From Pogonophryne albipinna (lineage: Eukaryota > Chordata > Actinopteri > Perciformes > Artedidraconidae), in the NCBI GenBank assembly GCA_028583405.1, contig JAPTMU010000037.1:382501-446500 (forward strand): a stretch of DNA of 64,000 bases, written 5' to 3'. This document shows, in pieces, positions 51,480 through 63,267 of this stretch. Under the pieces are notes generated by a model that did no database searches, was not told the origin of the DNA, and saw nothing but the letters and a program-made list of their open reading frames with translations. The position numbers were made by a program, and so were the translations under genes. Position 1 is the stretch's first letter; each line of letters begins with the position of its first letter.

Positions 51480-53070
51480 GTGGGGCAAAAAAGTATTTAG
51501 TCAGCCACCAATTGTGCAAGTTCTCCCACTTAAAAAGATGAGGCCTGTAATTTTCATCCTAGGTACACTTCAACTATGAGAGACAGAATGGGGGGAAAGA
51601 ATGCAGGAAATCACATTGTAGGATTTTTAATGAATTAATTGGTAAATTCCTCGGTAAAATAAGTATTTGGTCACCTACAAACAAACAAGATTTCTGGCTC
51701 TCACAGACCTGTAACTTCTTCTTTAAGAGCCTCCTCTGTCCTCCACTTGTTAACTGTATTAATGGCACTGTTTGAACTCGTTATCAGTATAAAAGACACC
51801 TGTCCACAACCTCAAACAGTCACACTCCAAACTCCACTATGGCCAAGACCAAAGAGCTGTCAAAGGACACCAGAAACAAAATTGTAGACCTGCACCAGGC
51901 TGGGAAGACTGAATCTGCAATAGGTAAGCAGCTTGGTGTGAAGAAATCAACTGTGGGAGCAATTATTAGAAAATGGAAGACATACAAGACCACTGATAAT
52001 CTCCCTCGATCTGGGGCTCCACACAAGATCTCACCCCGTGGGGTCAAAATGATCACAAGAACGGTGAGCAAAAATCCCAGAACCACACGGGGGGACCTAG
52101 TCAATGACCTGCAGAGAGCTGGGACCAAAGTAACAAAGGCTACCATCAGTAACACACTACGCCGCCAGGGACTCAAATCCTGCAGTGCCAGACGTGTCCC
52201 CCTGCTTAAGCCAGTACATGTCCAGGCCCGTCTGAAGTTTGCTAGAGAGCATTTAGATGATCCAGAAGAGGATTGGGAGAATGTCATATGGTCAGATGAA
52301 ACCAAAATAGAACTTTTTGGTAAAAACTCAACTAGACGTGTTTGGAGGAGAAAGAATGCTGAGTTGCATCCAAAGAACACCATACCTACTGTGAAACATG
52401 GGGGTGGAAACATCATGCTTTGGGGCTGTTTTTCTGCAAAGGGACCAGGACGACTGATCCGTGTAAAGGAAAGAATAATGGGGCCATGTATCGTGAGATT
52501 TTGAGTGACAACCTCCTTCCATCAGCAAGGGCATTGAAGATGAAACGTGGCTGGGTCTTTCAGCATGACAATGATCCCAAACACACCACCCGGGCAAGTG
52601 GCTTCGTAAGAAGCATTTCAAGGTCCTGGAGTGGCCTAGCCAGTCTCCAGATCTCAACCCCATAGAAAATCTTTGGAGGGAGTTGAAAGTCCGTGTTGCC
52701 CAGCGACAGCCCCAAAACATCACTGCTCTAGAGGAGATCTGCATGGAGGAATGGGCCAAAATACCAGCAACAGTGTGTGAAAACCTTGTGAAGACTTACA
52801 GAAAACGTTTGACCTCTGTCATTGCCAACAAAGGGTATATAACAAAGTATTGAGATTAACTTTTGTTATTGACCAAATACTTATTTTCCACCATAATTTG
52901 CAAATAAATTCTTTAAAAATCAGACAATGTGATTTTCTGGATTTTTTTCTTCTCATCTTGTCTCTCATAATTGAGGTATACCTAGGATGAAAATTACAGG
53001 CCTCTCTCATCTTTTTAAGTGGGAGAACTTGCACAATTGGTGGCTGACTAAATACTTTTTTGCCCCACTG
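51478..53070 (+). mobile_element. Tc1/mariner element, nearly full length, inactive
   Basis: 1593 bp with inverted ends cagtggggcaaaaaagta and tacttttttgccccactg, extended by matching subterminal sequence (ttagtcagccaccaattgtg). A TA precedes the left end. The right flank reads tg rather than ta, inside a TG/TA microsatellite. The transposase is frameshifted. A related copy is at 61376. Confidence 0.95.
51839..52853 (+). pseudogene. Tc1-type transposase, broken by frameshifts
   Basis: The frame opens [20 protein letters not shown], with two helix-turn-helix parts in the first ~110 residues ([29 protein letters not shown]). Then [11 protein letters not shown] carries the first catalytic Asp. 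One base is missing near 52477, next to KERI, which gives an early stop at 52502. The second Asp (QHDNDPKHT) continues in the next frame. A further change near 52590 shifts the frame again before [11 protein letters not shown], which carries the Glu, and the ending ANKGYITKY at 52850. This is a DDE-family cut-and-paste transposase; this copy cannot make the whole protein. Confidence 0.93.
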
Positions 53071-53084
53071 TGTGTGTGTGTGTA

Positions 53085-54150
53085 TATATACACACAGTGC
53101 AATAATTCTTTCATGCTAAATGAAGCTCTGTTGCTTGGATATCACTAGATCCTGTTACAGCGTAATATAAGTACATAACGATTGATGTGTACATTAGCAT
53201 AATGACTAGCTAGCCGCTAGCTGCTAACTGCCGCCTCGTTAATATCAAATCCATCATAATAACAAATCATTACCATGCTGTCATGAACGTGCGGTGCTGT
53301 TACGTGTACGCAAATTGACGTGCTTGATGTGAACGAGCATTTTGATTAAAGTTGCGCATGCGCTATGAGCGCACATACGGGTACTTCTCAGGCATGCCGG
53401 GTAATCTGTGACGTTTCGCTCTCTCAAAAGTTGGGCCATTTTATCATCATGCGCTAATGAGCAGCTCTCATAGGAATGAATGAGGCCCCGCCTCCCACGC
53501 TGTATCCAGTTCTTATTATACATCCATGGCTCATTGGCGCAGGAAGACAAAATGGCCCAACTTTTGAGAGAGTGAAACGTCACAGATTACCCAGCATGCC
53601 TGGCTGTCAGAGCAGAAGAACCCGTATGTGTGCTCACAGAGCATGCACCCCTTAAGCTCCGCCCCCCGAGATCCCACTCTCGGCTCAGTAGAATGAATGG
53701 AGACAGAAAATAAATCTAGATTCGGCTTTTAGTGCATTTTACAACTTTAAGGACTTAATGATTGTAATAAGGGCAATACAATAGTTCATACTGGGTAGTT
53801 TATTTAGTTTAAAAAAAATTATCCACCGATTTACAGACGTCTCTTTCCCCATGTTAGTCAATGGGAAAAAGACTGATACGGAAGATGCAGTACCGCCGTT
53901 TGGACACTACAAATTTCCAGTCCAGAGCACTTCCTGGGGGCTTGACATCAACGTTTTGTTGATAGCAACATTTTCATAACAGAGTAAGGGAAATATTCAG
54001 TAAATGCAAAATATGTTCAAATATCTGAATGGGGCATTGTGGAGCTGCAGAGAAGTCCCAGCCTACAAATTGTATTTTACAGACTTTTTTTGTTGGGAAT
54101 AAAAAAAAAGAAGAAAAATCACACAATTATCATTTTTAGATTTTTAAACA
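53085..54150 (+). other. Region dominated by a foldback repeat
   Basis: Apart from the foldback element at 53345-53960, this is AT-rich sequence with nothing recognised. Confidence 0.5.
53345..53960 (+). mobile_element. Foldback-type repeat, same family as 28770-29790
   Basis: Inner arms 53355-53442 and 53549-53645 are inverted (ctctcaaaagttgggccatt / aatggcccaacttttgagag; gggtaatctgtgacg / cgtcacagattaccc). Outer part 53650-53815 matches 28790-28950 in reverse complement (cattctactgagccgagag; ataaactacccagtatgaac). Confidence 0.8.
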
Positions 54151-54154
54151 TTAA

Positions 54155-54530
54155 AGGTGGGGTAGGTAAGTTTGAGAAACCGGCTCGAGATCGCTAGAAT
54201 TTGAAAATACACAACCGGAGAAAATCTGCCACTTCCTTCCAGAGCCCCTCCTCCAACACACACGAACGCGCACATGACCAATGAGGGCACGAGATAAGTT
54301 TGTGCCCCGATGGAAGGCTGACAGGCAGGTAGGCCATCCAGTTACTTTAGCCGGCTCAGATGATTGGTCATGCTTTTTACAGTACCACGGCTTCCACAGA
54401 TGACATTTTTTTATGGATTTTTTGTCAAAGCACTTGAGATATTCATTGCCATCAGGATGTTAAGAGCATTCCATGGAATATAACAAAAAGTGTATCTCGA
54501 GCCGGTTTCTCAAACTTACCTACCCCACCT
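54155..54530 (+). mobile_element. 376-bp MITE flanked by TTAA
   Basis: The ends are ~36-bp perfect inverted repeats starting aggtggggtaggtaagtttg and ending caaacttacctaccccacct. TTAA is present on both sides (54151-54154, 54531-54534). TTAA suggests a piggyBac-type target, although it is self-complementary and could be part of the ends. Confidence 0.85.
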
Positions 54531-54534
54531 TTAA

Positions 54535-57500
54535 TAATAAAGTTCCAAGAGCGATAATTCTCTGAAATATCTCATATAATCACAATTGGGTTTTTTCTTC
54601 TTCAATCGTGCAGTCCTACTTTGGGCCTCAAATGCGTCTTTGTTAATAACCATGTTGGACTTTTTAGTTTTATGGGGAAATAAAAGTTACCGGTGAAATG
54701 GTCATTAACATTTTCAAGTTGAAATGAATAAAGTCACCTAATGCTGTTCACAGGTGCCCAAACATGTAGCACAGAACATTATATAATATAAACTATTCTA
54801 AATAGTAAACAAGTTTAATCTCAATACAATTTGTATATGCATTTATGAGCAAGAAGTCCAACAGTGAAACAACTAACACACAGGAACACCAAAGAAAGGG
54901 GGGAGAAACGAACAGGACAGGTTAAACGTGAGCACCATCAGACTCTGGAAAGACATTAACCTTCAACAATTCTAATCACAATCTGAGTGATATCTTACAA
55001 CTGTGATGGAATACTTAATCATAAATATGAGTGAATCACATCGGCAGGACTAAATTAGATTTGAATTCAAAGCCTGATACCATGTGACTTCTCTAAGGGT
55101 CTCTCCATAACCCCAGAACAACCTGCTGGCTTCATATTGGTTACCCTCTTGCTGTTGGAGCTTTATTTGAAAGCCTCTTTTTTCCCCATCTCGCCTCCAT
55201 CAGCAGCCTGGCCATCTGTGCGCGGCGTCTGGAGACTGCGCTCACTTACACCGCCCGGCAGCTCCATCACTCACATCCAGACGGAGCAGAGAGCGGGCTG
55301 TCGGGCGTCAGATCTCCCGCTCTGTGGCAGCGTACCACCCTGCTATCAACAGCTGGAGACCCCTGACCCGACACACGCCAGCTGCCCCCCCCACCAACCT
55401 CCACCCCTGCCCCACAGTCAACACCAGCATATGTTCTCCCTGGAGCATACAGCGACACACACATGCTCTGTTCCAACACACACGTGCCTCAGTCAGCGGC
55501 TCCTGAACAGACACGCACACACTTATATTGACGTATGAACCTCAAACACCCATAGACCAGGACCAGAGTCTGTTCGCATTCAAAAACATAAATCCATTTA
55601 TTTTCACTGCAGAATTGTAGATAAACTATTTAATCCGTAATATAATGTTGACTAGCTAACAATTATATATAATTGTATTTTAATACTGCTTAACTTCTTC
55701 AGTATGTTTACCAACTGTCAGGTTAGGACCATGCCAATGCTATACGCGTTTAAACCCATTTACTTCTTACCTGTTTATAAAGCATGTTGCAGTTTTTTCT
55801 AGCTTACCTAAATTACAATTACCTATTTGATCAGGTCATGAGATATCCCTCTCTGAGCTTTCTGCCCCCGCCCCAGCCAACAATGGAGGTGAATGGTATT
55901 TCATTTTACACTAGCTTCTCTGTACTGAGGACTAAATGCTGACGTTGGGATCCTAACATGCTCACAGTGACAATGCTAAAGGATTGAAGAATTGCATATT
56001 GATAATCGTTTTAAAATAAAATGCTTTATGGCAAGCTCTCTGTAAAAAGGGGGCTGATCTTTCTGTACTTTTGCTGAACAGACCCTTGTATTGTAATGTT
56101 AAAAAGGTTTTCTTATATATCTTCTATTCATTTGGAAAGTGAAGAAACAACTTGAAAAAAAAAGCCATGTAAAGACTTCAAACTTGAAATAATCCTAAGT
56201 AATTCATCACAGTGGACACAGCTTCCATGGTCTCAGATGGGTTGGAGATGTGTGCTAATACTCTGCAGAGGACCCCACCCCCACAAGCCCTTTCTATGTT
56301 GGCTGTCTGGAAGATAACATCTCAAACACTATAGCATGTTTTTGGTGAATGATCAGCTCAAATGTTGCTAGGACACAGTGTGAGGGCACAAGTCAGTCAG
56401 TCCTACTTAACAACATGCTCCAGTTTTCTCTCTTCACCTCTTAAAAGTGGCATTTCTGGGATCAGGATTAAGCCTTGTTTAGGTCCATGCTCCACCCAAG
56501 CTGCAGTGTTGGCTGATAATGGCGCAGCACTAGAGAAGAATGGACGTCCCACTGTGTGGTCTCTGTTACTAATCCTCATGACAGTGTATTGACCATTATA
56601 GCCTGAGGCCTGGAAGGCTTCCAGCAGCAGCCAATACAGCCGGAGCCTGCTCCGCTGTGGCCCATTGTGTGTTGACAAAGAAAGGCTGCATCTTTAACCT
56701 TTCACCTCTGAAACCTCGGACGCAATCAGCTCTCATCAAAATAACACACCGCTCTGTCCTCCGCCTGCCTCCTGCATAGAGACATGCCAAGCAAGCCCAA
56801 TATGAGGATGTTATTATTTAAACCTTTTCTGCCTGTTACATTTGTGTACAACAACATGTCTTCTGATAAGATGCACATGATCCATTAAAAGAAAGCCGAG
56901 TGATCAGAAAGAGCAAGCGAAAGGTGATTTATTCTCACCGATGAGACATCAAGCCGTGTAGGACAGAGAGTGAATACACAGACTATACAGAGATGCTGTA
57001 TGAGAAACCAATGTGAGTTTGGAACATTGAACAATGTAAATCTATTCTAGTAGACCTCAACAATGGAATCATGATCAGTAGAAATGGCCATGACATGGGA
57101 CCTTCAAATCTTCTGTAGTTTGAGTTTCTCAATTTCACTGAGCTTTAGTTTAGTCTATATTTTAGGTTTTTCTACAGTCTGAATTTAATTTAGCTGGCTC
57201 CAAGTATCCTTTAGATCTGAGGTAAACTAAGCTCTGATATTCAATGTATCTATACATCAATTATTTCTTCTTTTGTTTCTCTGGTCAGTAACGGAATAAG
57301 TATTCAGCTACTTTGCAATGCTTTTAAGTTGAATAAAATGAAGAGTATTAAGTATGAATATATATTAAATAAAAGAACGTGGCTGCAAGTTGCTAAATTA
57401 CCACACCAAGTAATTATCTGTAATAAAGAGTCACGTTACTCTTGTTCTTGGACAACGTTCATGAGCCTTGTATTTCATCCTTTTTCTTGACAGGTATAAA

Positions 57501-57633
57501 GGAGAAGAAGTCAAAGATAATGCACCTAAAACAACAGGGACTGGAAAGAACTCAGAATCTCTAATGATGCCCAACACTTGACACACCGCTGTGGTCCAGA
57601 AGTAGCCACACCCGACACTGAAACATATACTCA
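54535..57633 (+). other. Non-coding region, nothing firm
   Basis: A GC-richer block at ~55190-55420 and a block at ~56600-56780 look non-repetitive. 56965-57015 shares words with 51180-51245 (cagagatgctgt, gagaaaccaatgtgagtt), so it is repeat-derived. No exon supported. Confidence 0.4.
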
Positions 57634-57794
57634 CATTCCTTACTGGAAAGTGCCATCTGGCTGGACCTGTTGGAGCAGGACAGTGTGGAGGCTCCGTCTA
57701 ACGTACAGTCAACAGAAGTACAGGCACACCCAGCTGCCCCCAGTAATCCAGGGCCTGAAGCCATCAGCATTGCCCAGGAATTCCTCCAATGGTG
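57634..57794 (+). other. Short coding-like open stretch, gene unknown
   Basis: About 50 codons read LLESAIWLDLLEQDSVEAPS then NVQSTEVQAHPAAPSNPGPE and end AISIAQEFLQW before TGA at 57792. The composition looks protein-like. There is no start codon, and only a weak possible acceptor (ggaaag at ~57646). The opposite strand also has an open frame with a good donor (gtgagt), so strand and reality are both uncertain. Confidence 0.18.
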
Positions 57795-58661
57795 ATCCCC
57801 GCTCTCAGTCTGTCCTCGGCCCCAGATGGCGGGGTTCCGCATGGCCAGCGGAGGGCAACACAGCCTGTTATCTGAGCAGGTCAGCCCCTACATGCCAGCC
57901 CTGCTCTTATCTCAGCACCATCTATCACCACCCCCCCCCCCCCATCCCCTGCACAGTGAGGGGGAACGATGATAGAGACGCAGCCAGGAGTCACTTTGAC
58001 ACTTCAGTGGCTGACTTTAGATGCCACAGTAACCTGGCTATTGGCCATAAGACCACTGAAGCCTTCGTGAGTTCAAACTGGTGCTGTGAACCTCTGACCC
58101 CCCCACTGCGTCTCCCTGTTACAGTGAATAAACCCATTCAAAGGATATTCTGTCTCTTTTTCACTGAGCAGTAGGAATAGAGATAAGAAAAAACTATTTC
58201 CATGAGGTTATTAAAGTCTTGTTAACTGGATTAAATAAATCCAAAAGAGAATAAAACAAAGAACAACCACTTGACTAGTCCTCCCCACAGACGGGGGGCT
58301 ACTTTGCTGGGACTGACCTACTGAAACCGTTGTTTTTCAGTACATAGCAGTCATTTCATAATAATGTTAAGCCATTGATATTTTACATTTGTGCTTCTTG
58401 ATACAATCGAACGGGCAACCTAAACACAATCAACCTTTTTCGTATCTGACTCTTTACGACACCGTGACTGAATGAGTCACAATGGCTGAGCACAAGAAGC
58501 TCTGCCGAGAGAAGAATTCAACTTTTAAAAAAAAAGGTTTTAAGAAACCAAACTTCTCCCACAGCCTCTCTCACAGGGCATGGCTGATGCAGAGAGGACA
58601 GATGGGAAATGCTTTTTCACATTACAGTTGTGGTTTTTGTGACGTCAGCTTTTCACTCTAG
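57795..58661 (+). other. Non-coding region
   Basis: Contains a poly-C run near 57930. No feature supported. Confidence 0.4.
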
Positions 58662-59256
58662 AGGCGCGTTCACACCGCAGTACTTTTCCCAGTATAGTTC
58701 CTCAAATGTCCATTCACACCAAAAAATCCGGAACTAGAACTTAGTTCATGAGAACCTTTCCTTTCCACCCCCTTTTCCCTGCCAGGGACTTTCGTGGGAG
58801 AAAAAGGTTCCCATTTCTGATTGGCTGGGCGGATTGCAAACCACGCCCCGTAAAACTCCCAAAATGTTTTGAGAGGCCGCCATTTTATTATCCTCGCATT
58901 AGCATTATTAGCATTAGCCCAGCGCACCAACGGAGAGAGACTAACTTATGGCAACACAAAATAAAACATTGGAGCCTTGGAGATGAGGAGGTGTTGGCGT
59001 TCTGGTGATTTACTCGGAAGGCTTCAGTAGAAGGACCTCGGTGGCAATATACCCCGCGAAGTGGTTTGCGGCCTGCCAGTAAACCGAAAGCCGAAGAAGA
59101 AGAAGTGACGTCTGCGGCTTCATTTGCCTAATCCTGCTTCAGGGACTTATTCCGGTGTGAACGCGATCTGCTCTTTAGTTCATCAGAACTAAAGAGTTCT
59201 GATGAACTAAGTTCTCATGAACTAAGTACGGCAAAGTACTTGGTGTGAAAGCGCCT
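58662..59256 (+). mobile_element. 595-bp MITE, probably PIF/Harbinger-like
   Basis: Inverted ends aggcgcgttcacaccgcagt and acttggtgtgaaagcgcct. Subterminal words gaacttagttcatgagaac / gttctcatgaactaagt are also inverted. Ends of this type with a short T-A rich target are typical of Harbinger-like MITEs in fish. The target duplication is unclear here (tag / aat). Confidence 0.75.
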
Positions 59257-61205
59257 AATCAATCAATCAGTCAGTCAGTCAGTCCCCCCTCCCCACTGTG
59301 AGATGGACGTGAGGAAGCAGCAGCCACAAATACATCATTGTTTTCACTCTGTGGCAGACTAGATGAATCCTGTGAGAGGTCAGAGCAGAGAAGCTCTCCC
59401 CTTTGGGCACCACTCCATCCAAACACCCCCCCCCCCCTTAGTGGAGACTACCGAGCATGACCGTCAGGAGTTAAAACCAAGTGTAGAGGGGAGATGCTGT
59501 GATACCACCACCTGGCTTTGGGGGGGGGGGGGCGCTTGTTGTTCCTTTACAGGCACCATGTTGCCTTCAGTGGGTGTGAACAGGTAACCCTGAACCCCCC
59601 TCTCTGAGCCCCTCTCCACCAGGGGTCTGATTAGCAGTGTGTGTTTAGCTCAGCGCTCATGCTGGATATTACATGTGACACATTGTGAAGGAACTCCAGT
59701 GTTGGCTTCACAGGCCGCCGCGGTCGTCCCTATGACCTCTACACCTGACCCTTGACCTCTGTGTGCAACACGGCGCAGCACAGTGTCTACTCTGCCGCCC
59801 CCCCACCCCCGCTGCTTCAGGCTGACAAAGCCCCCCCCCCCCCTCGGTGCCGCGACACTCAAGTTCACAGGACGGAGGCTCGGGGGGGACATTTAGCAGC
59901 TGAGGCTTTACAGTCAGATCACCTGGGGGTACACATGTACGAGAAAACGCAGTTCGCAATATACATTTTCGTCACCAGGATCAAAAACCCAAGAGACAAC
60001 AACACTTAAAACAGTTTCAAAGACAGACACCGTTTACATATGCATTTTAAAAACAGTCCCATATTTTTAAGCTGTTCCAGGGCTCGTAGACACCCTTCAT
60101 TTTATCTTTGCCCATTATATTCCAGAAAATAATTAACCACAACTTTTACACAGAATACAATCTGCATCATATAAAAGACATATATTGTTTAATAGATATA
60201 ATTTAACCTATCTGCTCTGCAGACTGTTAAATCCATCATTACAAACACATTGCTCAAATGTGGCTCTCTTTTTTTTTTACTTTCAGAAATAATGTCTTAA
60301 TAAAAGGAGTAAATCTCAACATTCAAGTAAATCAGCTCATTTGCTTTTTTGGAATAAGAAATCTAATGGTTTAATATTTGTGTATAAAGATTGAGTGTTT
60401 TAAGTTTGAATGTCAACCCTGCCTCCTGCTCCGCCCTGAACACAGACAAGATATTGAAACAGATCCATGGAAAAAATGTAATGAGCAAATAACAACAATT
60501 TTCAAAAGGTTGAACAATTCCGTCACATCAAAGATGCCAAACTGAACAATCCCAAAAAGAAGTAACCGATAAAAAAAAAAAATGTTACTTGTTTGGTGTA
60601 TTCATGAGCATTACCTAGCAGTCGATTACTTCAAAAACTCTGACAAATAGTCAAATGGGCCAAAATGCATTCATTATGTATAAGGATTCAGCCCAACATT
60701 TGGAAATACACTGTAAAAAATGACAGTGCACAATGATGTGCATTGTTTTACCTTAAGTATTTTTCTGAAAACAGGATAAATCATTGAGTTTAACTGACCC
60801 TCACTAACATACAGCTTCAGTTAACCCGTCCTTATGTAATGAGAGCGATGGCCGCAGCCTTACAGATCAAACGGTGGGCTTCTATCAGGCACTTATCAGG
60901 GCATGTTATGTTAGGCTCATTAATGTACGTCTTTATCTGGGATGATCCCAGCGGACGGGCAGCCGGGCCGAGGGTCACACTGTGGTCAGAGGGGAGGGGG
61001 CTCCGTCACCGCCACTTGACACGCTCAAAGGAACAACTTCCCTTTCATCATACCGGGGGTCAGAGTTTTACTACCTCACGGAGCCAGCCAGCGCACTGCA
61101 CTGTGCAAACTCAGGAGGAGAGAGCCATCTGATAATAATCACCGCACAAAACAAAAACAAAGCAGGGTATCCTTCAGCTCATTTCACGGGGCCTCTGCAC
61201 AGGGG
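59257..61205 (+). other. Non-coding region with poly-C and poly-G runs
   Basis: Runs of ten or more C or G lie near 59425, 59520 and 59830. The block 60840-61130 is non-repetitive and mixed in composition and could be a conserved non-coding element. No gene supported. Confidence 0.4.
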
Positions 61206-61209
61206 GACA

Positions 61210-61320
61210 TTTCATTTCATTTCAAACCTTTATTTACCCAGGTGTATCCCATTGAGATCATTGATCTCTTTTTCAAGGGAGACCTGCTCAAGTAGGTTCC
61301 ACATGAAACATAAAAACAAA
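61210..61320 (+). repeat. Fragment of an interspersed repeat
   Basis: The words aaacctttatttacccagg, tcccattgagatcattgatc and tctttttcaagggagacctg are typical of a common teleost repeat end. The family name is uncertain. Confidence 0.45.
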
Positions 61321-61375
61321 CGGAACAACAAAAAGGACATCTTACAGCATCATTACAGGGATTACAATTGACATA

Positions 61376-62236
61376 CAGTGGGGCAAAAAAGTATTTAGTC
61401 AGCCACCAATTGTGCAAGTTCTCCCACTTAAAAAGATGAGAGGCCTGTAATTTTCATCCTAGGTATACCTCAACTATGAGAGACAAAATGAGAAAAAAAA
61501 AAAGAAAAAAAAAAAATCCAGAAAATCACATTGTCTGATTTTTAAAGAATTTATTTGCAAATTATGGTGGAAAATAAGTATTTGGTCAATAACAAAAGTT
61601 AATCTCAATACTTTGTTATATACCCTTTGTTGGCAATGACAGAGGTCAAACGTTTTCTGTAAGTCTTCACAAGGTTTTCACACACTGTTGCTGGTATTTT
61701 GGCCCATTCCTCCATGCAGATCTCCTCTAGAGCAGTGATGTTTTGGGGCTGTCGCTGGGCAACACGGATTTTCTATGGGGTTGAGATCTGGAGACTGGCT
61801 AGGCCACTCCAGGACCTTGAAATGCTTCTTACGAAGCCACTCCTTCGTTGTCCGGGCGGTGTGTTTGGGATCATTGTCATGCTGAAAGACCCAGCCACGT
61901 TTCATCTTCAATGCCCTTGCTGATGGAAGGAGGTTGTCACTCAAAATCTCACGATACATGGCCCCATTCATTCTTTCCTTTACACGGATCATTCGTCCTG
62001 GTCCCTTTGCAGAAAAACAGCCCCAACGCATGATGTTTCCACCCCCATGTTTCACAGTAGGTATGGTGTTCTTTGGATGCAACTCCGCATTCTTTCTCCT
62101 CCAAACACGTCTAGTTGAGTTTTTACCAAAAAGTTCTATTTTGGTTTCATCTGACGATATGACATTCTCCCAATCCTCTTCTGGATCATTTAAATGCTCT
62201 CTAGCAAACTTCAGACGGGCCTGGACATGTACTGGC
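61376..62236 (-). mobile_element. Tc1/mariner element, partial, cut at a TTAA
   Basis: Begins after TA with cagtggggcaaaaaagta and matches the 3' end of the element at 51478-53070 in reverse complement. Homology stops exactly at the TTAA (62237-62240) that also occurs in the intact copy (in ctgcttaagccag, ~52205). The missing part includes the transposase N-terminus and the other end. Confidence 0.92.
61605..62236 (-). pseudogene. Tc1-type transposase, C-terminal part, broken
   Basis: The - strand frame includes [52 protein letters not shown] and SPDLNPIEN. After NPIEN about 20 bases are missing compared with the copy at 51839-52853, which shifts the frame. It still has the bases lost near 52477 in the other copy, so the two copies broke independently. 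Confidence 0.92.
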
Positions 62237-62980
62237 TTAACCTCTTAAGCCCGAGGGTCCCCCCAGTGGACCCCCCCCCCCACAGTTTTTTTACGAGACT
62301 ATGTCTCAGGGCTTCTTAACATTTATGAAACTATTAATGTTCCATACCCTTTTAACGCTAAGAAACTCAGCTAACTGACAATGTGAACCATCTTTAGCTA
62401 AAAGAAACACAAGAGTAATACCAAGCCTTTGAATTAGCATGGAGCGAAAAAATGCTAACTAATGCTAACGGATTTTGCACAGCACTCACGGTAGAAATGC
62501 CCTTATTACTTATCGTAACTGCACAAACAAGATATACGATTTAAAGCTGAGACTCCACAGATTCCAGACATATAATATCATCACTGTACGCCCCCGAATT
62601 GCGGAGCTATCAGCCAGAAAAGAGAAAGTAAACAACATCCGGTTTAAAAAATATTACAATAATTTCGTCTTACCTTTTTTGATTTGTGATCAAAAGTTGT
62701 GTTCAGCGGAATAAAAACGCCGCTCAAGGTTAATCCAATGTCTTTGTGTCACGTAGAAATTTTGACTGATAATCCTTCATCATATTTATGGCAATATACT
62801 GGGTATAAAGTTTCGCCGTCCAGACGTGCACTTTCAGATATGCTTTGTTCGCTTCTCTATTACGTCCGCTATGGTAATGTTTACGTTGATTTGGGAACTG
62901 CCCATCGATTCTATTGGTTCTGATGGTTAAGAAAAAGGTGTAAATCACACGAATCGACCAATGGGTTCCAGAGATATGGT

Positions 62981-63029
62981 CCTGCGTAAAGTATAAAGAA
63001 TGCCAGCCATTTTAAGTACTTTACGCAGG
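62981..63029 (+). other. Hairpin
   Basis: cctgcgtaaagta pairs with tactttacgcagg across ~23 bases that include tataaag. It lies ~200 bp before a candidate first exon. Confidence 0.6.
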
Positions 63030-63228
63030 CGGCTTCATTTATTGTTTACTACGTAACAGCAGGCATTACAGCAGGACCCAGAACCCAGAGCACACGGAGC
63101 ACAGAGCGGACAGCAGATAACGGAATTGCAGTTTTATTGCTTATAGATTATCAGAACATTTCAAAGGGGACACAGCCACATTGGATATTAACCTATGGAT
63201 TAACTACATCATCGTTTTTATCGTTTTA

Positions 63229-63267
63229 ATGCCATTGAAGACCAGTTTAGACCAGGCAAAGAGGAAG
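63229..63267 (+). other. Possible first coding exon of an element gene
   Basis: ATG at 63229 reads MPLKTSLDQAKRK up to a consensus donor aag|gtaagc at 63268. Upstream sequence from ~63030 is free of repeats and could be a leader. Too short to recognise. Confidence 0.2.

Noticed and set aside
56935..56980. Exon-like - strand segment with a gtgaga donor (SVYSLSVLHGLMSHR)
   Set aside because: The flanking words (cagagatgctgt, gagaaaccaatgtgagtt) recur at 51180-51245, so the segment is repeat-derived.
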